NCBI RefSeq assembly: GCF_029867415.1
Contig: NW_026706182.1
Coordinates: 62,001-126,000 of the forward strand
Length of the DNA: 64,000 bases
DNA from: Vicia villosa
Lineage: Eukaryota > Streptophyta > Magnoliopsida > Fabales > Fabaceae
Reading direction: 5' to 3'
Below the pieces are notes generated by a model. The model did no database searches and was not told the DNA's origin. It saw only the letters and a program-made list of their open reading frames with translations. Of this stretch, positions 45,640 to 58,199 are shown in pieces. Position 1 is the first letter of the stretch; every line of letters begins with the position of its first letter. A program made the translations under genes and the position numbers.

Positions 45640-47369
45640 TTATGTTTGATTTGGTACCCAATGTGCTTTGGGTCCATCATAGTTAGTTCCTTTCTTAACC
45701 CACACATAATGACCACTAGCCACACTAAAGTTTCTAACATAGCAAGCATTAGGTGTATGGCCAACAATACCACAATAAAAGCAAGTAGGTATAAAGTTGT
45801 TTCTATATCTAGGAGTATATGATTTCTTCTTAACAAAACTTTTTCTTTTATGATAATAATGAACCTCTGGTGCTTTATCCATTTCTTTCTTGTTGGATTG
45901 GTCAGTTGTCTTCATAAAAATAGTTTTACTAGTACTTGGTTTGTTAGACTTTGAATAACCAAGACCACTTTTATCATTAGAGAATCTTTGTCGTCTAAGG
46001 ACACCTTCCAACCCAATTTGTCCCTTTTCATACCTTTCAAGAACTCTCTAAAATTTAACAATTTGAAAAGACAATGATTCACAATTCTTACACACAAGTT
46101 TTTCTTTTTGATCATTAATCATCTTTTATTTTTCATCCTTGAGTTCCTTTTTTATTGTTTCTACTGTCTCTTCTAAGGACAAGATTTGTTTTTCTTGAGA
46201 TGCTATAGTTTTATATAATTTTTTGCATTCATTTGACAATTTATCTATAGCACCTTGTGCATCATTTTCATAGATAGTAAATTCGTTACTAACCTCATTG
46301 TCTTCATCATCAGAATGGTGTGAGGCCATCAGTGCCATATTTGTATATTCTTTTCTTTTGAAATCGGATGATGAACTTACTTCATTGTCTTCCAATGCTA
46401 TATATATGCTTTCTTTGATTTTTTATCCTTATTTCTCTTGAAGTATTTATTCTTCTTTTCAAGTGTAGGGCATTCACTTTTGACATGTCCTCTTTCTCCA
46501 CATTCAAAGAATTTAAGCTTCCTTGTTGGTGCTTCCACTTTAATGATCTCCTTTTTCCTTTCTTTTCTTAGAAATTTTTCAAACTTTTTGATAAACTCAT
46601 TATCTTCTTCACTAGTGGATTCATCCTCTTGATTGTTATCATGATGTTTGACTCTTGTCTTTAAGGCAATGTCTTTTGAGTCTTTTATTTGAATTTCATG
46701 CGTTTCAAGTCTTCCGAGTTCTGTTTCATATTCTTGAAGTTTACCGAACAAGGTTGCAGAAGTCATCTTTGATAGATTCTTTTTCTCAGATATCGTTGTT
46801 ACTTTCGGTTGCTATTCTCTTGTTAAAGATCTAAGCACCTTTAGATTTTGTTCCTCGGTAGAGACTTTCTTTCCAAGAGCACTCAAATAATTTATTAAGT
46901 GAACAAATCTTTTTTGTAAATCAAGGATTGATTCTCTGGGCTGCATTCTGAATAATTCATATTATTGACTTAAAGTATTTAAACGAGATCTCTTAACTTC
47001 AACGGTTCCTTCATGAGTTTCGACTAAAGTATCCCATATTTGTTTTACCGTTGTGCATACCGAGACACGAAAGAATTCATCCATACTAAGTGCACCTTGA
47101 AGAAGATTGATTGCCTTTTTATCATAGAGGACCTTTTTCTTATCATCATCATTCCATGAAACTTTAAGCTTTGTTGATTCAACGCCAGCGACAACAGTTG
47201 CAGGAACAAAGGGACCATTTTGGACTGCTTCCCATACTTCTTCTCCTTGTGCTTCTAAGTGAGCCTTCATTCGGATTTTCCAAAAGTCAAAGTATTCACC
47301 ACAAAACAATGGAGGTTTGTTGTTGCTACCACCGTCTTTAAAAACAGGATTTTGATTTGCGGAAGCCAT
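45640..47369 (-). pseudogene. gag: Copia (SIRE-like) gag, unit 3
   Basis: The start at 47369 matches units 1 and 2. Lesions include stops near 46962 and 46813, a 2-bp frameshift near 46398, another stop near 46126, and loss of the first zinc-knuckle Cys (Phe instead). Lesions differ from those of units 1 and 2, so the units decayed separately after duplication. Confidence 0.85.
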
Positions 47370-47416
47370 TCTGGATCTTTAGGAACAAGTTACCTATAAC
47401 TTGCTCTGATGCCAAT

Positions 47417-48341
47417 TGTAAGTTTATTGAGTGTGCCTAAGAGGGGGGGTGAATTAGGACTTTGAAGATTTATCCGGTTTTTGAATACTTGTTGTTCTTA
47501 TTTTTCTGGTTTGGTGCAAGAGTTTAGAAATGTTACTTTCTTTTCTGGTTATGATTTGTGAAAGCGGTAAATGCAGAAAAGTAAAGAACACAATGATGTA
47601 TACTGGTTCCCCTCACAATCCGAGAGTACTCCAGTCCCCTTTCAACATGAAAGAGATTTTACTATTGTTTGTGACTTACACAAGACACGCCAAACACCAA
47701 GAACATTCCTCTTGGATTTTCACTAAGTACATTAAGAGAACAATCCTCCCTTAATGACTCACTTGTTTCCAATAATCCTGGACAACAAGATTTCAACCAC
47801 TAAGAACAATCCTTAGATTTACTAACTTGATTATGAGAACAATCCTCTCACTAATCAAAAACCCTTGCTTCCAACAATCCTGGATAGCAAGTCGCTAATA
47901 ACCAAATATATTTGAGTAGTAATGTTGATGAACATATATCAATCACTAGGATTGATCTTCTCTTCCAAATAAGAAATTTATGATGAAAATATAGTTCTCA
48001 AGTGTTTATGAGAATTATATGAATTTCCTAGAATGTTATGAACATACATGTAGAAAATTCTTTATGAAATATTAAGAACAAAAATACTTGTTTGAAAGTT
48101 TGAGTAAAAAGATATGATGTTAAATTGTAATGGAAGAGGTGAATTGTAATTTGAAATTTAATGTGTTTATAAGAGCATAACAGCTTTATGAACCATGGTG
48201 AAGTCATAAAAAAAATATCATGAAAAAATGTCAATTTAAAATGAAAAGGTTTCATGAAGAGTGCATGAAAAGGTGTTAAAAAGTTGATGTTTTTTATTAA
48301 ATTCGTACAGTACTTTTTAAGTCGGTTCCAACGGTTACCTG
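47417..48341 (-). repeat. Truncated LTR at the right end of the copia array
   Basis: Collinear with the other two LTRs from the PBS side, but ends at 48341, inside the long hairpin. The sequence beyond belongs to a different element on the + strand. Confidence 0.8.
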
Positions 48342-49510
48342 GCATTTGTTTGATTTGGCAACTTTTGTGGCCAAACAGGGGGAGAAGTAATGTCACCCCA
48401 GAACAACAAGAATGATGTTTGTGTGTGATCAACAATTCTAATATGCTTATTTTTATGTTGATTTGTTTGTGCTTGTGCTGCTCTTGTGGCTAGTTTTGAT
48501 ATGTTAGAGCACTATGTGCATACTGGTGGTGTATGTTATCTGTATTGTATTAGTTTGCCTTGATTGTGTTTTGTTTGCCTTGTGTCCGCTGCAAGTGTTT
48601 CTCTGATATGGTGTGACAGGTTGTTTTAGCCAAAAATTTGTCAACGGGGGAGATTGAAGGTGTTCTCATGTTGGCTGCATTTGTGGTAAAACATACCGGG
48701 TTAATATTGTGTTATGCAGGCTGTATATGTGTTAAGCTAATACAGGTTCTGTAGTGAATGTCATGATCGAGGTCATGACATCCTTGTGTGACAGCAGGAT
48801 CTGTTATATTGTATTGATTGTGTTTCCTGATTTCTCTTGTTTAGGAAACCTTTTATTGTATGCTGAATATTTCGTCCAGAAGATCTTGCTGACAGCATAT
48901 TCTGTAACAACCAGATGGCATGTGAATTAGGTTAACTTGGTTAACCCTAATTTGTTTCTAAAAATCCTAAGGCCCAGGAGCTGCATATAAAAAGACTGCA
49001 ATCCTAATTTGGAACGCGGAAAGAGCTGATTGTGTATTGTGAAGAACCGTAGTTCTGTAGTTATCTCTTGTACTCCAAGCAATTGTCTCTGATGATTGCG
49101 TTGGAATAGGTTGTGTTTGTTAATTGTCACTCTAAGCTTTTAAGCACGAGTGTGTGTCTCTTGATTGAAGCTTTTAAGCAGATCAAGGTGTGTTTTTGAA
49201 GTGTGTCTTCTCTCTGTAATTGTTTATGTTTATTTGTAATCACTGCTGTGATTGAGGGGGAGTGAGTGGAGATACTCAGGTCTAGGAATAGATTGGAATT
49301 GCATTTGGTAGGTCTTAAGTGAGGAGTTGTAAACGGGGGAGTTTAACTCTGAATTAATTCTGCTTATATTGGATTCCCTGCCTGGCTTGGTAGCCCCCAG
49401 AGTAGGTTGTTTGAACCGAACTGGGTAAATAATTCTGTGTGTTCTTTATTGTTTTATGTTGTTCTGTTTTAATTATTTGTGCTGTGTAATTGTGGATGTC
49501 ATAACATCCA
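48342..49510 (+). mobile_element. 3' end and LTR of a second SIRE-like element
   Basis: On + a frame ends ..ATFVAKQGEK-stop at 48352-48390, resembling the C-terminus of the extra env-like ORF of SIRE elements. After about 250 bp of untranslated DNA comes the purine-rich ACGGGGGAGATTG, then an LTR from about 48661 (TGTTCTC) to about 49510 (ACATCCA). It includes the motif GTCATGACATCC and a mirrored GTCATAACATCC. No 5' part is present, and the following DNA is a different copia element starting inside gag. LTR borders are estimates. Confidence 0.6.
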
Positions 49511-49540
49511 GCAAGACATCGAGCGTGTGGTACTAAAATT

Positions 49541-52500
49541 TTCATTAAGGGTTTGGGTGGTGTGGTTGGTCTAAAATCAAAGTTATGGCATGCGAAACAA
49601 GGGGACATGAATGTTACTGCTTATTACAATGAGTTGTTGACCATGTGGCAAGAGTTGGATCTATGTTATGATGACAATTTGAGGTGTACAAAAGATAGTG
49701 TTTTGTTTCTTAAAAGACAAGAAAATGATCGTGTCTTCATGTTTCTCATTGGGCTCAATAAAGACCTTGATGAGGTAAGAGGTAGAGTTTTAGGAAAAAT
49801 ACCATTGCCAACTCTTCGTGAAACTTTTGCAGAAATAAGAAGGGAGGAGGCACGACAAGGTATTATGATGGGCAAGACAGCACGAAGCTCTGAATCTGAA
49901 GGCTCAGCTTTGGCTACTAGGAACCTTGACGAGGGAAAAAGGGTAGACAAAGTTCCTTGGTGTGACCACTGTAAGCGTGAATGGCATACGCGTGAAACCT
50001 GTTGGAAGCTCAAAGGGAAACCTTCTAACTGGAAGAAGAAAGGTGGTCGTGCATTTCAGGCTAGTAATTCTGATCAAGGGAAGCAAATCTCTTCACCTCA
50101 GCATCCACTCACTACAGAACAACTAGACATATTGTACAAACTCCTCGAGTCTCCAACTCCTTCTTGCTCTATAGCAACAAAAGGTAATTCTGCATTGATT
50201 AGTGTCAGTCCCAGTCATACTTGGATAGTAGATTCAGGTGCCTCTAATCACATGACAGGTGAATCTATTTTTTTCTCTTCATATAGTCCATGTGCAGGTA
50301 ACCAAAAAATAAAAATTGCAGATGGCTCTTTTTCAGCCATTGCAGGTAAAGGATCAGTTGTCTTGTCTCCAATGTTAACTCTGAAAAATGTCCTTCATGT
50401 TCCAAATTTATCATGTAACTTAATGTCCGTCAGTAAATTAGCCCAAGATATAAATTGTCAAACTAATTTTTTCCGATCTCACTGTCTTTCAGGATTTGAA
50501 CTCGAGGAAGATGATTGGCAGTGCTAAGGAGAGTGGAGAACTCTACTATCTTGACATTGGATCTGCATCACAACTACCTTCAAAAACAATAAGTTCCTGT
50601 TTTGAGTCTTTTTTCTATTTTGAATAATAAAGATGACAACATTATGACATGGCATTTAAGATTAAGTCATCCTAGTTTTCGTTACTTAAAACACTTGTTT
50701 CCTAAGTTATTTCATAATAAGAACTTTTCTTCGTTTAAATGTGAAGCATGTGAGTTTGCAAAACATCATCGTTCCCAATTTTCAATACATCCTTATAAAC
50801 CATCAAAACCTTTTTCTATTATTCACAGTGATGTTTGGGGCCCTAACCGTATAAGTACACTCTCTCTCAAAAAATGGTTTATCACATTTATAGATGACCA
50901 TACAAGAGTATGTTGGGTGTACTTGTTAAAGGGGAAATCAAATGTTTGTCAGGCTGTAAAGAATTTTTTTACAATGGTGCAGAATCAATTTCAAACAAAT
51001 ATCTAAGTCTTTAGAAGTGATAATGTCAAAGAATATTTTAACACTATCCTGGATGATTTTTTTCTAAAACATGGGATTGTACATCAAAGTTCATATCCTA
51101 ATACTCCTCAACAAAATGGAGTTGCCGAAAGGAAAAATAGACATTTATTGGAGGTTCCTAGAGCTTTACTTTTCACAAATAAAGTACCAAAATATTTGTT
51201 GGGCGAAGCCGTTTTAACAGCTGCATATTTAATTAATAGAATGCCCTCTAAAATTCTTAATTTTCAAACTCCGATTAATACTTTCAAAGAATGTTTTCCT
51301 AGTTCTCGTGTTTTAACTGATCTGACATTAAAAATATTTGGTTGCACAGCTTTTGTTCATGAACATAAGAATGTTGGAAAACTTGAACCACGTGCTATAA
51401 AGTGTGTTTTTGTTGGATACTCCCCAACCCAAAAAGGATATAAATGTTTTGATCCAAAAAACAAAAAAATGTTTGTCACTATGGATGTTACATTCTTTGA
51501 AAATAAACCTTTTTTTGATGACACTCATCAATGGGGGATATAAAGGAAGACTTGTTTCAAATTGAGAACATGAGTTTTTTAAATAATTTATCTTTGTCTG
51601 TATCACAAAGTTCTGAGACTTATACTTCTGCACCAATAGAAAATGGCCATGATTCTTTATCTAATCCTAATCCTGTTATGAGTAACGATCCTTGTGAATT
51701 TGAGCCTACATTTTCTCATGTAGAAAACAATGAAATTCCTGAAAACGATGATAGTGATGATCTAATTGAAATGCCACAGAATAATTAGTCACTTCAGGAA
51801 AACAGATTTGAATTTGGAAATGGGATTTGGAAAGGGAAGGTTTTTGTGAAAAAGAACCACAAAGGAATGGATGAATCCACATCTCCACACTGTCAGGAAT
51901 CTGAACCGGGGAATGATCAACCTCCTAAGAATAGGAAAGGTAAGTCCATCTCTATTTTTGAAAGTCGTATTTTGTATCCTGATATAGATGATCCTGTTGC
52001 CATTAGAAAACTTGTTAGATCGTGTACTAAACACCCCATGTTCAATTTTATATCATATTCAAATTTGTCTTCATCTCTGCCTGCCTTCACCTCAAAATTG
52101 TCTAGTGTAGAAATTCCAAAAAATGTACAGGTTGCTCTAGAAATTCCAAAGTGGAGGGAAGCTGTACTTGAGGAGATGAAAGCTCTAGAAAAGAACAAAA
52201 CTTGGAGTGTTATGACACTACCGAATGACAAGAAGACAGTTGGATGCAAATGGGTGTTTACTGTGAAGTATAATTCAGATGGGTCAATTAAAAGGTACAA
52301 GGCTCGCTTGGTGGCTAAAGGATTTACTCAGACCTATGGTATAGACTACTCAGAGACATTTGCTCCTGTTGCAAAATTGAACACTGTAAGAATTCTTTTA
52401 TCTCTTGCTGCTAACCTAGATTGGCCCCTACATCAGTTAGATGTTAAGAATGCCTTTCTTAATGGCGATCTAGAAGAAGAAGTATACATGGACATTCCTC

Positions 52501-53646
52501 CTGGATTTGAAGACAAATTTGGATCAAATGTATGCAAATTAAATAAGTCTTTGTATGGATTAAAACAGTCTCCTAGAGCTTGGTTTGAAAAATTCACTCA
52601 GTCCATGAAGAAGCAAGGGTACATTCAAGGACAGGCTGATCACACCTTATTCACCAAGTTCTCCCATGATGGGAAATTGGCTTCCCTGATTGTATATGTT
52701 GATGATATTGTCCTTACTGGAGACAATACAGTTGAAATGGCAAGAGTAAAAGAGAAATTAGCAGTAGACTTTGAAATCAAGGACTTAGGATCCATGCGAT
52801 ATTTTCTTGGTATGGAGGTTGCTCGGTCAAAGACTGGTATTGTGGTTTCACAGCAGAAATACATTATAGACTTATTGAAAGAAATAGGAATGAGTGGATG
52901 TCGTCTTGCAGATACCCCTATGGATCCTAATGCTAAACTTTGGGGAGAAGGTAGTGTTCCTATTGACACTGGAAGATATCAGAGATTGGTTGGAAAACTG
53001 ATTTATTTGTCACACACCCGACCTGATATTGCTTTCTCAGTTAGTGTAGTAAGTCAATTTATGCATTCTCCTTACAAGGAACATCTTGAGGCAGTCTACA
53101 GGATACTGAGATTTTTGAAGGGAAAGCCTGGTAAAGGCTTACATTTTAAGAAAACTAGTGAAAGAAATGTGTCTATCTTCACGGATGTTGATTGGGCAGG
53201 CTCAGTCACAGATAGAAGATCAACCTCTGGATATTGTACCTATGTTTGGGGTAATCTTGTGACATGGAGGAGCAAGAAACAAGGAGTTGTAGCAAGAAGT
53301 ATTGCAGAAGCTGAGTTTAGAGCTATGTCTCAAGTTATTTGTGAAGGGTTAGGGATCCTTAGATTCCTAGAAGAACTTAAGATGAAAATTGAGCTTCCAT
53401 TAAAATTATACTCTGACAGTAAAGCTGCCAAGCATAGCTCATAACCCAGTTCAACATGACAGAACCAAACATATTGAGATTGATCGACACTTCATAAAAG
53501 AGAAGTTAGATACTGGAATCATATGTCTCCCTTTTGTGACTTCAAATCAGCAAACTGCAGATATCCTTACCAAAAGTTTGGCAAGACCAACCTTTGAGCA
53601 TTTGATTGACAAGTTGGGCATGATAGATATCTATGCACCAACTTGA
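49541..53646 (+). pseudogene. Decayed Ty1/copia gag-pol polyprotein, 5'-truncated
   Basis: Gag begins mid-domain. A CCHC knuckle (CDHCKREWHTRETC, near 49960) is followed by protease VDSGASNHMTG (50230), GAG-pre-integrase WHLRLSHP (50650), integrase HSDVWGP (50827) and NGVAERKNR (51118), RT with YVDD (52699) and RNase H to 53646. Breaks: frameshift near 50490, in-frame stops near 51004 and 51787, a frame change near 51540, and a small deletion near 53430. Domain order PR-INT-RT-RH is that of Ty1/copia. The RT-RH part (51846-53444) remains open. Confidence 0.92.
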
Positions 53647-53798
53647 GGGGGGGGGGGGTGTTGGAATATATTATTTCTATTTGTATTATTTCCCTTTATT
53701 CTCCATTAAGGAAATAATTAATATCATTATTGTATTACCATTATATATACCAGCCTAGAGCTGAGGAATAAAATACAACAGCTTTTTACCATTCCTTT

Positions 53799-53805
<7 letters not shown>
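53646..53805 (+). repeat. PPT and start of the copia 3' LTR
   Basis: A run of Gs after TTGA forms the PPT (53646-53658). The LTR starts TGTTGGAATATATT at 53659 and is lost in a (TA)n tract about 145 bp later. The 5' LTR is not in the window. Confidence 0.75.

Positions 53806-53873
<68 letters not shown>
53804..53873. repeat. (TA)n microsatellite
   Basis: About 35 TA dinucleotides separate the copia LTR from a LINE fragment. Confidence 0.95.
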
Positions 53874-53875
<2 letters not shown>

Positions 53876-53885
53876 TGTTCTGGAC

Positions 53886-55030
53886 ATTTGTGAAATGCTT
53901 CCAAATCAATTGTTTATGTAGGTGTTATGTCAGACATCAGGAAATCTCAAATTGTATCTTATCTTCGCTTCACAGTTGGCATTATTCCATTTCATATACT
54001 TGGGAGCCCCTATCTTCATACGGAAACCAAAGCCTAAGAACTTTTAACATATTGTTGAGATGATCAAAAGAAAGTTGTTTGCAAGGAAAGTTTCACTTTT
54101 ATCAATTGATGGAAGAGTAGAGCTAGTGAAATCTATCATCGATATCATGCTCATATACTGCATACAAGTCTATGATTGGCCGATTAGTTTAATTAAAAAT
54201 TTGGAGACTTGGATTCACAATTTCATTTGAAGTGGGGAGATTGAAAAGAGAAAATTGAAAACTTGGATTCACAATTTCATTTGGAGTGGGGAGATTGAAA
54301 AGAGAAAACTGATAATTGTTGCTTGGAGAAAGTGTTACATACCCCTAGAAGTTGGTGGTCTTGGTATTAGGTCCCCATCCACCCTAAACCAACTTCCTAA
54401 TCTCAAGCTCTAATGGGATACCCTTCTGTCCTTAAAAGGATGGGCTCATCTCCTCAAAGGTATAGTATTGAGAAATATAGGAATCATCAAGCATCACATT
54501 TCTTCTTCCATCTGGAGATCAACAAAAAATTATTCTCTATAATCATGGACAACTCAACATGGAGCCTTGGTAATGGTAAAAAATTAATTTTTGGCTAGAC
54601 TCGTGGTGTGGTCCTCCTTTGTCACAAACTCTTAATATGTCTGTTTTGGATCCTATTCTTCTAAAAAAAGGTAAGTGAATTTATTATTAACAAAATATGG
54701 GAGCTCCCTATCAATATCAATATTTCCTTCTCGAGCTTATTCTCAATCATCTCTTCTTGGGGATTTAGATGACACAAGAGTTTGGTCTCATTTAGAAATC
54801 GGTTACTTGACTCTCATGGATTCATATAACTTCATTTCAAAGCATGAATATGAGGTATCTTGGCATAGGCATGTGTGGAACTCTAGTATCACGCCTTCCA
54901 AATCCTTACTTTTCTAGCGATATACATACAAAACAAGCTTCCTACATATGAGAATTTTATCACTCGTGTTTGCTTCCTCCCCTCTGTTTGCGACCTTTGT
55001 CATAAACAAAGTGACACAAGTACAAATAGA
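53886..55030 (+). pseudogene. LINE (L1-type) fragment, end of RT through zf-RVT
   Basis: Across several frames the translation shows plant LINE signatures: FHYLGAPIF with a following KPK motif near 53990, WPISLIKNLETWIHNFIWSG-like text near 54200-54290, VGGLGIRS near 54355, and a zf-RVT-like tail with CDLCHKQ near 54990. Many stops and frameshifts are present. A 54-bp duplication lies at 54207-54314. Confidence 0.75.
54207..54314 (+). repeat. 54-bp tandem duplication in the LINE fragment
   Basis: Two adjacent copies begin ACTTGGATTC at 54207 and 54261. They differ at two or three positions, including TGA in the first where the second has TGG. Confidence 0.85.
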
Positions 55031-55235
55031 ACAATATAATTTTAAAATTTACACCCGATTTACTAAAAACGGGTGTAAATGAGAATTTTGGTGGCAATTT
55101 TGTAAATAAAATGTCACTTTTGCATCATCTGGTTATAATATACACCTTTTTCCTAAAAACGGGTTTAAATTAAAAATTTTATTATAATCAAATTTCAATT
55201 ACTCCTTTTAAACTAAAAAACGGGTGTAAATTTAT
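55018..55235. repeat. Inverted-repeat AT-rich stretch, CACTA- or MITE-like
   Basis: TTACACCCG pairs with CGGGTGTAA at about 55052-55079, and weaker copies follow (ACGGGTTTAAA at 55157 and ACGGGTGTAAAT at 55219). The form resembles the subterminal repeats of legume CACTA transposons, but no convincing second terminus was found. Confidence 0.35.
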
Positions 55236-56311
55236 ATAAACAAAAAAAATTGTTTAATTTTATAACTCAAAATATATAATCTATGTGGCATATTAATAAA
55301 TAATTTAGACATTATTAACAAATTAATGAGGTAATATTAATGGGTCTATATTTATTAGGTTAATAAAATATACTAAAACTCTTTAATAACATAGTAAAAT
55401 AATTTATTAGGTGAATAAAATATACTAAAACTCTTTATTAGGTGAATAAAATAAAGTTTCTTAACTCTTTCATGAATAAAAAAATACAAAAACAAAGGAG
55501 TTTTTCATCGCATGCATATCCATTTTCAATTAACTCAGTGAACTCAGTGAACTTCATCGCATCGCATGCATACCGAAACCCATTTTTCAATCAACTCTGT
55601 GAACTTCATCGCTTTCACCGATCAGCATGCATTTCGCGTTGCTTCTGTGAACTTCATCGCTTCTGTGATTTCAGGTTTCAGCGAAGTTTGATTTTAGGCT
55701 TCACGAAATCCTTTCTCTTCGCTCATTCGCTCAACTTCCTGTGACGACTGAAAACATTTCGGGCTTCGCTCATTCGCTCATTGAAAAACGAAGCTCTCTT
55801 CTTCTCCAACACCGCACCGCTCATTTGCTCACCGAAACTGAGAGGAAACCATTTCGTAGTGACTATAACGAAGCTGAGAGGAAACCATTTCACAGTGACG
55901 ACATTGGTAAGGGAGAATTAGGGGTTTTATACTTTGAGCGACATTGGTAGCTGAAGAATTAGGGTTTATACTCACAAATTAGTTCCTATTGCTATGTGTA
56001 ATTTTTGTTTGAAATGAATTTTGTTTGAAATGGTGGGAATTCATTGTTTGAAACCTTGTGATCATTCAACAAGTATTGAAATGAATTTTGTTTGTGTGAA
56101 CTTGTTTTTATTTTTCTGTGACATTGCTTGATTAGATAGTTCTTTCGACTTTATAATTGTACTCTTTGTGAGGTTTCCTTTGGAAGGGACAATAGCTTTG
56201 TTCATTCAATATTGAGCATGTCAAACAGGTTCTATTGGCTTTTATGACTAGGAAAACTATATTTGATGTTCTTACTTGAAATTCTTCTTTGTTTTGGTGT
56301 TTTGACTATAT
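55236..56311. other. AT-rich spacer with short direct repeats
   Basis: TGAACTTCATCGC recurs several times between 55540 and 55665, and GAGAGGAAACCATTTC twice near 55840-55895. No convincing gene is present. It may be the upstream flank of the CCCH fragment that follows. Confidence 0.4.
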
Positions 56312-56726
56312 ATGATGGCTGGAAGGGAGAAGGTGCGAGATAGAGAAGAACCTGCAGAGAACTCGGGCCAGACAGAATGCAAGGTTATTCCCCTAATCAT
56401 TCTTCTATACAAATTTATATTGCAAATTCTAACTTGAGGCATTTATGTTTGGTTTTTGGGGCTTTCATACTATCCGGCATTGCTCTACACTTTTACATGT
56501 GACACTTTTATATTAGTTGACAGAGTTTTTCTGTTTATCATGCTTTCCTAACAAGGATAATATATATAATGGCAATGATAATAGAACTTTTCCTGACATA
56601 TTTGTACTTCATATATATTTTTATCTTATGCTATGGCAGTATTATCAAATGTCTGGGGGTTGTAAGTTTGGAAAAGCTTGTAAGTTCACCCACACAAGAG
56701 GGTATGCAGCACCAATTTCAGAATTT
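56312..56726 (+). pseudogene. Two-exon fragment of a CCCH zinc-finger protein gene
   Basis: Exon 56312(or 56315)-56383 encodes about 23 residues ending GQTECK, followed by GT. After a 256-bp intron ending ATGGCAG, exon 56640 onward reads YYQMSGGCKFGKACKFTH. Spliced together they give one perfect C-X8-C-X5-C-X3-H finger split by the intron. The finger resembles plant ZFN/C3H proteins that bind RNA or DNA and carry several fingers. Only one is found here and the frame runs into non-homologous text after AAPISE, so this is a captured or truncated piece. Confidence 0.6.
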
Positions 56727-57991
56727 ATTGTTTTTCATGAAGTTAGCACAAATTGCTCTACACTTTTACATGTGAAACAAACACTAGTTGTCATGTGTGA
56801 TTCTCTCTTCATGCGTCATTATAATTATATTTCAGTATGTATATTAATATGACTGAGCTTATTGTTTTTCATGAAGCCCTAAGGATTTTTAGAATGAATG
56901 TCTTTTGGTCTTATTTGATGCATAAGTTGTCATTTTTCAATATGCAGGGCATTTTGTGCTTGGAAAGAATAGTTGCTAACAAATTGTATTGATTAAAGCT
57001 CCTTCTTCTTTCAACCAACCCCTGCATCTTTAGCATCACATTTTGAGGTGAGTGTAGTTTATTCTGCTGAGTTACTGCAACTTAAACTTGCTAGTTTATT
57101 CATTAATTTATGCTCAACTAGCCATAGCTCAGATTGATCATCAATGCCACAAAATATGTTGCTGAATTGCTCTTCTTTGACACTGAATATTTGTTGCTGT
57201 TTTACATTGTAGTGTCTATCTTTCATTATTAAGTTTGATTGATTCAATTGGTTCTAGTACATGAGTTTAGTTCTTGGGGGTGTTGAAATGGGAATGAAGA
57301 TGTGTGATTTTAGGTGATTTTTATTGGTGTTTCGCTGTCCTGCGATTAGAAAAAGTAGTTAACATTGTTGAGTTGTTTGTCTTGAGGTTAACTGTTGTCT
57401 GGTTTTGGAGGAGTTGTGTCTGTGCTGATGGCACTATTGTTTGATTTGTTAAGTCTAGTCGAGTGTGTTCGAAAGTCCTGCAATTTTACTTTTAGGATTT
57501 GTGGTCTGGTCACATTTCAAGTTTGAAGGCATACATTCTCTTCTTTCATGATAGTACATGTTACTATTTCTGTTATGCGTGGCTTGAGTCGTGCTTTGCT
57601 TGCTGATTACAACATTTCAATTTAAATTCTCTACTGGACCAGAAACCAATTATGTTTTTGCTGAATTATAGATCATTGTAGTAGGAAGTTCAATTATGTT
57701 TTGGTGATAATGCTGAGTTATATACTTATGTTGCCGGAAATGTCAATAGCATTTAGTGTTGAGTCATTAATAGTGTAATTTAATAGAACGACAGTTGAAG
57801 GCATATTCAAGTGGATATTCTCAAGTTTTGTTGCTCACAAATTTTATGCTCTTCAAGACCAACACTTTGATAGCATTGATGATTTGGTTAGTGGGACTTA
57901 AGTCCTGTAGAATGGCCTTATTGATGGAAAAAGCTCCCAAGATTTAGAATTTTTTAATGCTACACAGCAAATCGAACAGTATGTTGACTAT
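56727..57991. other. Intergenic DNA, nothing recognised
   Basis: Only short open frames (up to 62 codons) without motifs are present. A 20-bp phrase around TATTGTTTTTCATGAAG is repeated at about 56727 and 56858. Confidence 0.5.
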
Positions 57992-58160
57992 GATGCCATC
58001 TCATGAGGAAATAAAGAATTCAATGTTTGATTAAAAGTGATGATGCTCCTGGACCTAATGGATTTAGAGCATTCATTTTCTAAAACTATTGGGACATAAT
58101 CAGGGGACATAATCAGTCAAAATGTAATAATCAATGCAGTGTTGGAATTCTTTAGTAAGT
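57992..58160 (+). pseudogene. LINE reverse-transcriptase start fragment
   Basis: Translation gives MPSHEEIKNSMFDLKSDDA-type text followed by PGPNGF and FNYWDII-like residues. This is the conserved entry of plant LINE RT (APGPDGF). It is short, has a stop near 58083 and a small duplication of GGGACATAATCA. Confidence 0.65.
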
Positions 58161-58199
58161 GTTAGATCTTGCATAAGCAGGTCTGATCAATATCACCCT

